Shown piece after piece: positions 8,734 to 13,695 of a stretch of DNA of 13,695 nt; position 1 is the stretch's first letter; each line of letters begins with the position of its first letter. A model generated the notes under the pieces. The model was not told the DNA's origin and did no database searches. It worked only from the letters and a program-made list of their open reading frames with translations. The position numbers and the translations under genes were made by a program. The DNA lies in the NCBI GenBank assembly GCA_934256595.1, contig CAKQOW010000059.1:1-13695 (forward strand). Reading direction: 5' to 3'. Source of the stretch: an uncultured Clostridia bacterium (GTDB lineage: Bacteria > Bacillota > Clostridia > Peptostreptococcales > Anaerovoracaceae).

Positions 8734-10158
8734 TTATTCCTTTCCATTCCAGCAATAGGTGCAGACTCTGCAGGGGTCTAAGCCGATTGCTTTTATGATG
8801 TTATCTATGCTCTGATATTCCAGCGAGTCAAAATGCAGCTTTTCGCAAAGCGCATTTCGAAGCGCCTTGCCTCTTTCGGTAGTGCCGTCGCTGTATTCCT
8901 CAAGGTGCTCTGCGCCCTCCTCTCCCTCAAGCTCCATGACAATTCTTCTGGCTATAAGCTCCATATCGGAGTTCTGTCTTGAGAAGTTAAGGTATTTGCA
9001 CCCGTACATTATAGGGGGACACGCTGAACGCATATGGACTTCCTTTGCTCCGTTTTCGTAGAGAAAATCAACTGTTCCCTTGAGCTGGGTACCTCTTACT
9101 ATGCTGTCGTCTACAAACAGCAGTTTCCTGTCCCTGATAAGCTCTGTGACAGGCACCAGCTTCATTTTGGCAACATGGCTTCTCTCCGACTGATTGGTTG
9201 GCATAAAGCTTCTGGGCCACGTCGGGGTGTATTTTATAAAAGGTCTTGCATAATCAACGTCACACTCGTTGGCATATCCTATTGCGTGAGGAACTCCTGA
9301 ATCAGGCACACCTCCGACATAGTCCAGATCAAAGCTCTTGCCGTTTATATCATCATATTGAGCAAGCAGTCTGCCGTTTCGGTTTCTCATTACTTCAACA
9401 TTTACTCCCTCATAGGTTGAGTTGGGGTATCCGTAGTAGGTCCAGAGAAACGCGCATATTTTCATATCTCTTCCGGGCTTTTGCAGAATATCTATACTGT
9501 CTTTTGATATCTCCGCAATCTCGCCCGGTCCGAGCTCTTTAACTGTTTCATACCCCAGTTTTTCGTAGGCGAAGGACTCAAAGGACACACAGTGTCCGTC
9601 AGCGTCTTTTCCTATGAGCAGCGGGGTTCTGCCCATTTTATCTCTTGCCGCTATAATGCGGCCGTCTTCTTTTAATATTACAATTGAAGCCGAACCCTCG
9701 ATAACGCTCTGCGCGAATTTAATTCCCTCAAGAAAATCGCTTTTCTGGTTTATCATCGAGGCCACCAGCTCTGTGGAGTTGATTTTCCCGCCTGTCATGG
9801 CTTCAAAATGTCCTCCGCTGAAAGCCAGAAACTGATCAATCAGCTCCTGCGAGTTTCTTACGGCTCCTACCGTAACTATCGCATAGGTTCCCAGATTTGA
9901 GCGTATCAGTATGGGCTGCGGGTCGCCGTCGCTTATGCAGCCGATGCAGGACCTGCCTCTCATGGTGTCGCATACACCCTCAAATTTTGTTCTGAAAGGT
10001 GAATTCTCTATATTGTGAATTTCCCTCTGGAAACCGTATTCCTCATCGTATGCAGCCATTCCGCCTCTGGCTGTACCAAGATGTGAATGGTAGTCCGTAC
10101 CGTAAAACACATCTAAGACAACATCGCGTCCCGATACTGCACCAAAATATCCTCCCAT
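8734..10158 (-). CDS. purF: Amidophosphoribosyltransferase (PurF) with degenerate glutaminase domain
   Basis: Should make phosphoribosylamine from PRPP, the first committed step. The 474-residue product has an intact C-terminal phosphoribosyltransferase: GGVPDSGVPHAIGYA (282-296) and the PRPP motif LLFVDDSIVRGTQ (346-358). Cysteines at about 235, 387, 463 and 466 fall where Bacillus-type PurF holds its 4Fe-4S cluster. The N-terminal half is odd. It starts MGGYFGAVSG, with no cysteine to act as N-terminal nucleophile, and the usual HNGN oxyanion segment reads VTVGAVRN (95-102). Similar Cys-less proteins are, from memory, annotated as PurF in Bacteroidetes and Clostridia. The start at 10158 has GGGAGG spaced well, and no in-frame upstream start supplies a Cys. 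It may use free ammonia or a separate glutaminase; this is inference. Confidence 0.9.
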   Translation of the reverse strand: MGGYFGAVSGRDVVLDVFYGTDYHSHLGTARGGMAAYDEEYGFQREIHNIENSPFRTKFEGVCDTMRGRSCIGCISDGDPQPILIRSNLGTYAIVTVGAVRNSQELIDQFLAFSGGHFEAMTGGKINSTELVASMINQKSDFLEGIKFAQSVIEGSASIVILKEDGRIIAARDKMGRTPLLIGKDADGHCVSFESFAYEKLGYETVKELGPGEIAEISKDSIDILQKPGRDMKICAFLWTYYGYPNSTYEGVNVEVMRNRNGRLLAQYDDINGKSFDLDYVGGVPDSGVPHAIGYANECDVDYARPFIKYTPTWPRSFMPTNQSERSHVAKMKLVPVTELIRDRKLLFVDDSIVRGTQLKGTVDFLYENGAKEVHMRSACPPIMYGCKYLNFSRQNSDMELIARRIVMELEGEEGAEHLEEYSDGTTERGKALRNALCEKLHFDSLEYQSIDNIIKAIGLDPCRVCTYCWNGKE

Positions 10159-10168
10159 TGATTCCTCC

Positions 10169-10861
10169 CTAGCATTTACTGAAGAAAAGCTCTGATAAAG
10201 TCATAGGATCTATATATTCTCCGTCCCTGTATACTCTCATATTTCCCGATGCGATTTCGTCTATAAGCATTACGTTGCCGTCTTTGTCGTATCCGAATTC
10301 AAATTTGATATCGTAAAGCACAAGGCCTTTTTCTTTCATATCGTCTGCAACTATTCTTGTTATCTGCTGCGTCATAGCCTTGATATCGTCATACTGTTTT
10401 TCTGTCATAACTCCGAGAACAACAAGGCCGTCTTTAGTTACCAGCGGGTCTTCCTTTTCGTCGTTTTTGAAGGTCATTTCAACGTATTCAGGCAGGTCTG
10501 CGCCCTCTTCGATGTATTCGCCGTATCTTCTGAAAAACGAACCTACAGCCTTGTGTCTGCATATAACTTCAAGTCCGTTTCCGAACACCTTTGCAGGCAG
10601 TACTTCCATTGTGGTTTCGTCAAGGTCTGCATTTACATAGTGGGTTCTTATGCCGGCTGCGTTGATTTTTTCAAAGAAGTAAATCGACATACGAAGATTT
10701 ACATCGCCTACACCCTCGATTGTAAGGCCTACGGCATTCTGACCGGGGTCAAACACTCCGTCTTTTCCTGTGCAGTCGTCCTTGAATTTTAACAGATAGT
10801 TTCCGTTGTCAAGTGCAAATACATTCTTGGTTTTTCCTGTGTATACGAGTTTCTTTTCCAT
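10169..10861 (-). CDS. purC: SAICAR synthetase (PurC)
   Basis: Condenses CAIR with aspartate using ATP to give SAICAR, step 7. The 230-residue product contains YTGKTKNVF (7-15), LKFKDDCTGKDGVFDPG (24-40), GSFFRRYG (107-114), LYDIKFEFG (182-190) and IDEIASGNMRVY (200-211), the ordered motifs of the PurC family; length is typical. I place the start at ATG 10861 because GGAGG lies about 8 nt upstream; the in-frame ATG at 10876 is itself the first part of that ribosome binding site and has none of its own. The gap to purE is 22 nt and to purF 10 nt. Confidence 0.96.
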   Translation of the reverse strand: MEKKLVYTGKTKNVFALDNGNYLLKFKDDCTGKDGVFDPGQNAVGLTIEGVGDVNLRMSIYFFEKINAAGIRTHYVNADLDETTMEVLPAKVFGNGLEVICRHKAVGSFFRRYGEYIEEGADLPEYVEMTFKNDEKEDPLVTKDGLVVLGVMTEKQYDDIKAMTQQITRIVADDMKEKGLVLYDIKFEFGYDKDGNVMLIDEIASGNMRVYRDGEYIDPMTLSELFFSKC

Positions 10862-10883
10862 TGTTTGTTCCTCCATAATAATG

Positions 10884-11378
10884 TTATTTATTTAACTTTG
10901 CTGCAATTGCAGCATCTTTTTCAAGTACTTTCTGTGCGTTTGCTTTTCTCTGCTCCGACAGCTTCAGCGCAAGGGTTTTGTCTTCGATGGCAAGTATCTG
11001 CACCGCCAGCAGAGCAGCATTGGCAGCTCCGTCTATCGCAACGGTTGCTACGGGTATCCCTGACGGCATCTGTACGGTCGAAAGCAGTGCGTCAAGACCG
11101 TCAAGAGTCGATGATTTAACCGGTATCCCTATTACGGGCAGCGTGGTGTTTGCCGCAATGGCTCCCGCAAGATGCGCGGCTTTACCCGCTGCTGCTATAA
11201 TAGCCCCGAAACCAGCTTCCCTTGCTCTTTCTGCAAAGGCTTTAGCCTCCTCAGGTGTCCTGTGAGCCGAATATATATGCACCTCATACGGCACACCAAG
11301 CTCGTTAAGGGTATCTATGGCTTTTGATACGACAGGCATATCTGAGTCGCTTCCCATTACAATTCCTATTTTTTTCAT
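10884..11378 (-). CDS. purE: N5-CAIR mutase (class I PurE)
   Basis: Moves the carboxyl group of N5-CAIR to form CAIR, step 6. The 164-residue product starts MKKIGIVMGSDSD and carries SAHRTP (37-42), AAGKAAHLAG (63-72) and QMPSGIPVATVAI (103-115). The AHL loop is what I associate with class I PurE, which needs N5-CAIR from PurK rather than free CO2 and AIR; no purK is in the window. The start at 11378 is decided by GGAGG 4 nt upstream (11383-11387); a longer open frame to 11423 would run into the leader terminator and is rejected. It is the first gene of the operon, directly behind the ZTP riboswitch terminator. Confidence 0.96.
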   Translation of the reverse strand: MKKIGIVMGSDSDMPVVSKAIDTLNELGVPYEVHIYSAHRTPEEAKAFAERAREAGFGAIIAAAGKAAHLAGAIAANTTLPVIGIPVKSSTLDGLDALLSTVQMPSGIPVATVAIDGAANAALLAVQILAIEDKTLALKLSEQRKANAQKVLEKDAAIAAKLNK

Positions 11379-11403
11379 AAATCCTCCATAGTCATAAACT
11401 ATC

Positions 11404-11455
11404 AAAAACAAAAAGGCAGACACGTATCCCTAATATATGAGATAGTTGTCTGCCC
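11404..11455 (-). terminator. Intrinsic terminator controlled by the ZTP riboswitch
   Basis: On the minus strand the arms GGCAGACA (11447-11454) and TGTCTGCC (11415-11422) form 8 uninterrupted pairs. They are extended across a small internal loop by TATC/GATA (11441-11444 with 11425-11428), and the 3' arm is followed by TTTTTGTTTTT. The hairpin lies 26 nt before the purE ATG. Its 5' arm shares GGC (11452-11454) with the 3' strand of the aptamer's P3 helix, so aptamer folding and termination exclude each other. This predicts that ligand binding turns transcription on. Confidence 0.88.
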
Positions 11456-11522
11456 GGACAATCGGCTAAAGCTTCGCCTGTCACTCCCCTGCGGTACTCC
11501 GCTTATCGTCGGTTATGACAGG
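11451..11522 (-). ncRNA. ZTP/ZMP riboswitch aptamer (pfl motif)
   Basis: On the minus strand P1 pairs CCTGTCA (11516-11522) with TGACAGG (11477-11483). Inside it is the conserved asymmetric loop reading AACCGACG, then P2 GCGG/CCGC (11499-11502 with 11491-11494), then the hallmark AGGGGAG (11484-11490). After a short linker comes the P3 segment CCGATTGTCCGGGCA (11451-11465), matching the pfl consensus ending GGGCA. The pseudoknot normally formed by GGCG and CGCC reads GACG (11507-11510) and TGTC (11457-11460): still complementary, a covariation that argues for a real fold. The class binds ZTP and ZMP and turns genes on when 10-formyl-THF is scarce. Here it precedes purE and an operon with both 10-formyl-THF-using transformylases. 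Confidence 0.92.
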
Positions 11523-11528
11523 TGCAGT

Positions 11529-11558
11529 AAAAGAAAAACAGGTTAAAACAACCTGTTT
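11529..11558 (-). terminator. Intrinsic terminator controlled by the guanine riboswitch
   Basis: On the minus strand AAACAGGTT (11550-11558) and AACCTGTTT (11536-11544) form a 9-bp perfect stem with a GTTTT loop, followed by TTCTTTT. The first five bases of the 5' arm also belong to the 12-nt segment that can pair with the aptamer's P1 5' strand, so an antiterminator and this terminator are mutually exclusive. It ends only about 7 nt before the ZTP aptamer begins. Confidence 0.85.
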
Positions 11559-11693
11559 ACTAATACGAAATATAATGCAAATCAGACCTCTGCTGCGAGG
11601 AAATGATATGCATTATTATCAACTAATAGTCGCTTTTTTTCGGCGCGCGGTAGAAACGTTCAGGCCATCATACAGAACATATATTAGTAAACA
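11554..11693 (-). promoter_or_regulatory. Antiterminator pairing and helper hairpin of the guanine switch
   Basis: The minus-strand segment TGTTTACTAATA (11682-11693), which includes the P1 5' strand, is perfectly complementary over 12 bases to TATTAGTAAACA (11554-11565). The same TATTAGT also forms the P1 3' strand (11622-11628), so the two copies compete for one partner. Between them lies a long hairpin: ATAATGCA/TGCATTAT (11609-11616 with 11572-11579) topped by CCTC/GAGG (11597-11600 with 11587-11590). It would bring the competing strand close. Without guanine the 12-bp antiterminator wins and breaks the terminator; with guanine, P1 holds and the terminator forms. Pairings are seen; the mechanism follows known purine riboswitches. 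Confidence 0.8.
11622..11688 (-). ncRNA. Purine riboswitch aptamer, guanine-class by its J3/1 cytosine
   Basis: On the minus strand P1 is ACTAATA (11682-11688) with TATTAGT (11622-11628). J1/2 reads TAT and P2 lies at 11672-11678 with 11658-11664. L2 ends ATGG, J2/3 is the invariant GTTTCTACC (11649-11657), and L3 contains the two cytosines that pair with the L2 guanines. J3/1 reads ACT, so the position that reads the ligand (C74 in the xpt numbering) is cytosine (11629), which specifies guanine or hypoxanthine rather than adenine. Deviations: P2 has two mismatches, L2 is ATGATGG instead of the usual GATATGG type, and P3 has only three Watson-Crick pairs next to seven adenines. A variant ligand such as 2'-deoxyguanosine is possible. 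Confidence 0.85.
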
Positions 11694-11716
11694 AAATCTA
11701 TTCAACTGATGTCTTA

Positions 11717-11745
11717 ATTATTACACAAAAAATATATGCTGACAA
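11717..11745 (-). promoter_or_regulatory. Predicted promoter of the pur operon
   Basis: A -35 box TTGTCA (11740-11745) is followed after 17 bases by AATAAT (11717-11722), preceded by TGT, which gives an extended -10 (TGn). Transcription would start near 11710, about 22 nt before P1 of the guanine aptamer, giving a leader of roughly 330 nt before the purE ATG. I see no clear PurR-type inverted repeat here, but I could not search for one systematically. Confidence 0.6.
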
Positions 11746-11795
11746 GGGGCTTTTGCAATTAAAGCAAATAAATTATATGCCGCCTGTCCCCTTTG
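11743..11795 (-). repeat. Imperfect inverted repeat between ATPase gene and pur promoter
   Basis: CAAAGGGG (11788-11795, minus strand) can pair with CCCCTTG (11743-11749) with one bulged base, enclosing about 38 nt that include a weaker TTTGC/GCAAA pair. The T-rich tract follows only after TCAGCATATA, so it is a poor intrinsic terminator for the ATPase gene. The 3' arm overlaps the -35 box of the pur promoter. The region between the ATPase stop and this repeat (11796-11873) shows nothing else I can identify. Confidence 0.4.
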
Positions 11796-11873
11796 CCTGT
11801 TCAAAGTCCCTCAGGCTGTGATATGCGCTGTGGATTGCAGGGGCTGACAGTATATGCCGAAACAGCAGCAAAT

Positions 11874-13109
11874 TTATATATACCACACCGGCAGCCGGAG
11901 TAAGTTTTCCCTGAGTGCTCCCGGCTGCGGGCACATACATATAACGGCTCCCATGCCGCGTTTTTTGTCCGGTATCCCGTCAAGCACAGAAAATGCAGAA
12001 GTCTGGTCTGCGGTCACCCTGCTGCTTCTTTTGATTTCAACAGGGTAAAGCGTTCCGTTTTCTTCAATAATAAGGTCTATTTCATTTTCTGATGTTTTTT
12101 TCTTATCCCTGCCTCTGTAATATGACACGCAATACCTGTAGTCTATACCGCTGTTTGAATATGATTTCAGTATTTCCGAAATCACAAAGGTTTCAAAGAA
12201 TGCGCCGCTCATTGCGCCGTTTGCAAGGGTTTCATGGGTAAGCCATCTTGTCAGATATGCAGCAAGTCCTGTATCTCTGAAATATACCTTCGGTGTTTTT
12301 ATTGCTCTTTTGAGTACAGACGAGGAAAACGGCTCCAGGAGGTATATTATACCCGAAGCCTCAAGAACAGACAGCCATCTTTTTATTGTGCTCTGGTCTT
12401 TGCCTACTTCATCTGCTATATTGGCATAATTAATCATCTGTCCCGTTCTTGCTGCGACTGCAATCATAAATTTCCTGAAATCATCGAGGTTCTGAACAGC
12501 AGACAGACTGCGCACATCTCTTTCGAGATATGTTTTTATATAGCTGGAATAAAAGACGGACCAGTCAACTTCCGGATTCTGAAGCTCAGGGTATCCCCCT
12601 CTGTGTATGATTTCCCATATATTATCAAAGGATTTGACGCTTTTACTGCGTTCCTGAACATAATCCATTGTCGGAACAAAAGGTCTGTTAAAGCTGTCAC
12701 CTTTGATTTCACGCATAGAAAGCCCCGAAAGCTCAATAATGCCGATGCGCCCTGAAAGCGACTCTGACACGCCTTCCATAAGCTCAAGCGGCTGCGAACC
12801 GGACAGGCAGAACAGTCCGCGCTCGTCACTCTCGTCACACTTTATCTTTATATATCGGAAAAGGTTCGGCGCTCTCTGTACTTCATCGTAAATAACAGGC
12901 GGCGGATTAAGCATCATAAACATTTCCGGCTGCTCTACAGCCTGTTCTTCAATAAAAGGGTCATCTACAGGCACATATTTCTTTTCGGGAAAAAGTTTTT
13001 GAAGAACGGTTGATTTCCCCGTCTGCCTTGCACCTGTCACCAGTATGCTTTTGAAAGTCTTTTCCGACTTCAATACTATATCCTCAATACTTCTTCTGAT
13101 ATATTCCAT
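11874..13109 (-). CDS. AAA-type ATPase with DUF4143 (predicted DNA-binding/nuclease-like)
   Basis: The 411-residue product belongs to the widespread AAA_14/DUF4143 ATP-binding proteins, whose cellular role is unsettled. Walker A is GARQTGKST (26-34), Walker B VIYDEVQ (72-78), and the sensor-like SGSQ lies at 103-106. GGYPE (171-175) is typical of this family, and a helix-turn-helix-like stretch (about 228-250, IADEVGKDQSTIKRWL) is followed by the DUF4143 region. The C-terminus has EIDLII (343-348) and VEIKRS (357-362), the E-D-ExK pattern of PD-(D/E)XK nucleases. The start at 13109 has AGGAG 7 nt upstream; an in-frame ATG at 13157 lies within the promoter and is rejected. It has its own strong promoter and is unlinked to purine synthesis in function. 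Such genes are often patchily distributed, so transfer is possible but not shown. Confidence 0.9.
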   Translation of the reverse strand: MEYIRRSIEDIVLKSEKTFKSILVTGARQTGKSTVLQKLFPEKKYVPVDDPFIEEQAVEQPEMFMMLNPPPVIYDEVQRAPNLFRYIKIKCDESDERGLFCLSGSQPLELMEGVSESLSGRIGIIELSGLSMREIKGDSFNRPFVPTMDYVQERSKSVKSFDNIWEIIHRGGYPELQNPEVDWSVFYSSYIKTYLERDVRSLSAVQNLDDFRKFMIAVAARTGQMINYANIADEVGKDQSTIKRWLSVLEASGIIYLLEPFSSSVLKRAIKTPKVYFRDTGLAAYLTRWLTHETLANGAMSGAFFETFVISEILKSYSNSGIDYRYCVSYYRGRDKKKTSENEIDLIIEENGTLYPVEIKRSSRVTADQTSAFSVLDGIPDKKRGMGAVICMCPQPGALRENLLRLPVWYI

Positions 13110-13157
13110 CAGGCATCTCCTTTCGACAAATGCAGTATTTAATCCTTGATTAATCAT

Positions 13158-13186
13158 ATAATATCATTTATTATGCCCTATGTCAA
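13158..13186 (-). promoter_or_regulatory. Strong predicted promoter of the ATPase gene
   Basis: The -35 box is a perfect TTGACA (13181-13186), followed after 17 bases by TATTAT (13158-13163), one base from TATAAT. Transcription would start near 13151, leaving a leader of about 40 nt before the ATG at 13109. No operator is obvious, although the -10 region is part of an AT-rich stretch with short inverted repeats. Confidence 0.7.
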
Positions 13187-13229
13187 AGCCGATACTCCTC
13201 AAACGCTGTAAATTCTCTGTCATCTTGCG

Positions 13230-13517
13230 CTATTCTCCCATATCGTTTAACTGCAATGAATCGTATATAAAGCAGTGCAGATTGTCCCATTCCTCTACAA
13301 AATCAGGCTCGCCCATTGCATACCTTACAACACGACTGTCGGGCAGCAGCATAATTCTTTCACCGTCACTACATACGGCAAACATCAAAGCTCCCTCAGG
13401 CATGGGACACAGTTCTTCAAGCGCCTGTTCCTCCAGATACTCCTGCTGCAACTCTTCGAGTTCCTCAACACAGCACAGATGGTATTCGTCTGTCGGCGCG
13501 CCGCCGTTTGTTATCAT
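13230..13517 (-). CDS. Small acidic hypothetical protein, possibly 5'-disrupted
   Basis: A 95-residue product starting MITNGGAPTDEYHLCC, with a Glu/Gln/Leu-rich segment at about 18-35 (VEELEELQQEYLEEQ) that could form an amphipathic helix, then a PDSRVVRYAMGEPDF stretch. I do not recognise the family. No signal peptide or membrane segment is seen. The ATG at 13517 lacks a ribosome binding site at a proper distance. A good one (AAGGTGA) instead serves an ATG at 13531 in another frame, giving a 5-codon peptide whose TGA overlaps this ATG (ATGA). The same reading frame continues upstream through plausible codons (GDWYEKYH) to a TAA at 13542-13544, and beyond it to an ATG at 13577. It is either translationally coupled to the mini-ORF or the remnant of a longer gene. 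Confidence 0.5.
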   Translation of the reverse strand: MITNGGAPTDEYHLCCVEELEELQQEYLEEQALEELCPMPEGALMFAVCSDGERIMLLPDSRVVRYAMGEPDFVEEWDNLHCFIYDSLQLNDMGE

Positions 13518-13616
13518 ATGGTATTTTTCATACCAATCACCTTACCAATTAACAGTTGCATCTTTTGCTTCAATCATACATTCGGTGCATAAATTTATCA
13601 ATATAATTAGGGCATG

Positions 13617-13675
13617 CAAAAGGGGCTGTCGCATTAACGGAAATAAACCGTTAGGGCGATGAGCCCTTTTTGTGT
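13617..13675. terminator. Bidirectional hairpin terminator
   Basis: On the plus strand the outer arms AAAAGGGGCT (13618-13627) and AGCCCTTTTT (13662-13671) pair with one bulged G, then TCGC/GCGA, then the inner arms TAACGG (13635-13640) and CCGTTA (13648-13653). The stem ends in a T-run on the plus strand and, read from the other side, in TTTTGC on the minus strand, so it can stop transcription both ways. On the minus strand it would insulate the small gene at 13230-13517 from whatever enters from the right edge. The remaining 20 bases to the window edge show nothing identifiable. Confidence 0.7.
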
Positions 13676-13695
13676 GCGCTTATGTACTGAAAAAA

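Noticed and set aside
11379..11423. Longer PurE with 15 extra N-terminal residues
   Set aside because: The extension would be translated from the terminator hairpin, has no ribosome binding site, and is not part of the PurE family; GGAGG points clearly to 11378.
11801..11983. 60-codon minus-strand frame overlapping the end of the ATPase gene
   Set aside because: It overlaps the ATPase C-terminus in another frame, has no ribosome binding site or recognisable product, and part of it reads non-coding sequence.
13180..13662. 160-codon plus-strand frame across the right end
   Set aside because: It is antisense to the 95-residue ORF and runs through the hairpin terminator; the Ser-rich translation (including a poly-Ser run) is the reverse reading of Glu/Gln/Leu-rich codons.
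13618..13675. Terminal inverted repeat of an insertion sequence (GGGGCTGTCGCA-like end)
   Set aside because: The sequence resembles some IS ends, but both arms lie within one 60-base hairpin with T-runs on each side, which a bidirectional terminator explains; no transposase is visible.
1..13695. CRISPR arrays, tRNA or rRNA genes
   Set aside because: I saw no regularly spaced direct repeats, no cloverleaf with a TTCGANNC arm, and no rRNA signatures in the gene-free stretches.

Overview
The window holds most of a de novo purine (IMP) biosynthesis operon, read entirely on the minus strand, plus its long regulatory leader and two unrelated genes upstream. The AT-rich intergenic sequence, strong GGAGG-type ribosome binding sites, single-chain PurL, PurO-type IMP cyclohydrolase beside a free-standing AICAR transformylase, and riboswitch control all point to an anaerobic member of the Clostridia (Bacillota). 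That placement is inferred from gene content only.

Layout in transcription order (right to left). At 13617-13675 there is a strong bidirectional hairpin terminator. A small acidic hypothetical gene follows (13230-13517), and an in-frame stop lies just upstream of its start. A near-consensus promoter (TTGACA, 17 bp, TATTAT) then drives a DUF4143-type ATPase with a nuclease-like C-terminal domain (11874-13109). A gene-free stretch of 495 bases (11379-11873) holds an imperfect inverted repeat, the pur promoter, and a leader of about 330 nt.

The leader is the most interesting part. It carries two complete riboswitches in series, each with its own intrinsic terminator: a guanine-class purine aptamer (11622-11688) with antiterminator and terminator, then directly a ZTP/ZMP (pfl) aptamer (11451-11522) whose 3' helix overlaps a second terminator. 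The predicted logic is that purE transcription needs guanine to be low and ZMP/ZTP (the signal of 10-formyl-THF shortage) to be high.

The operon is purE-purC-purF-purM-purN-purO-like-AICARFT-purD-purL, with gaps of 2-22 nt or short overlaps, so it is almost certainly one transcript. Together the products cover PRPP to IMP except adenylosuccinate lyase (PurB) and N5-CAIR synthetase (PurK), which are not in the window. Two enzymes, PurN and AICARFT, use 10-formyl-THF, and loss of AICARFT flux is what makes ZMP build up, so the ZTP switch senses a substrate of an enzyme it controls. PurF is unusual: its phosphoribosyltransferase domain looks intact, but the N-terminal glutaminase lacks the nucleophilic cysteine.

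Downstream of purL (1-172) there is no clear terminator, but a good promoter on the minus strand points off the left edge, so another transcription unit begins there.
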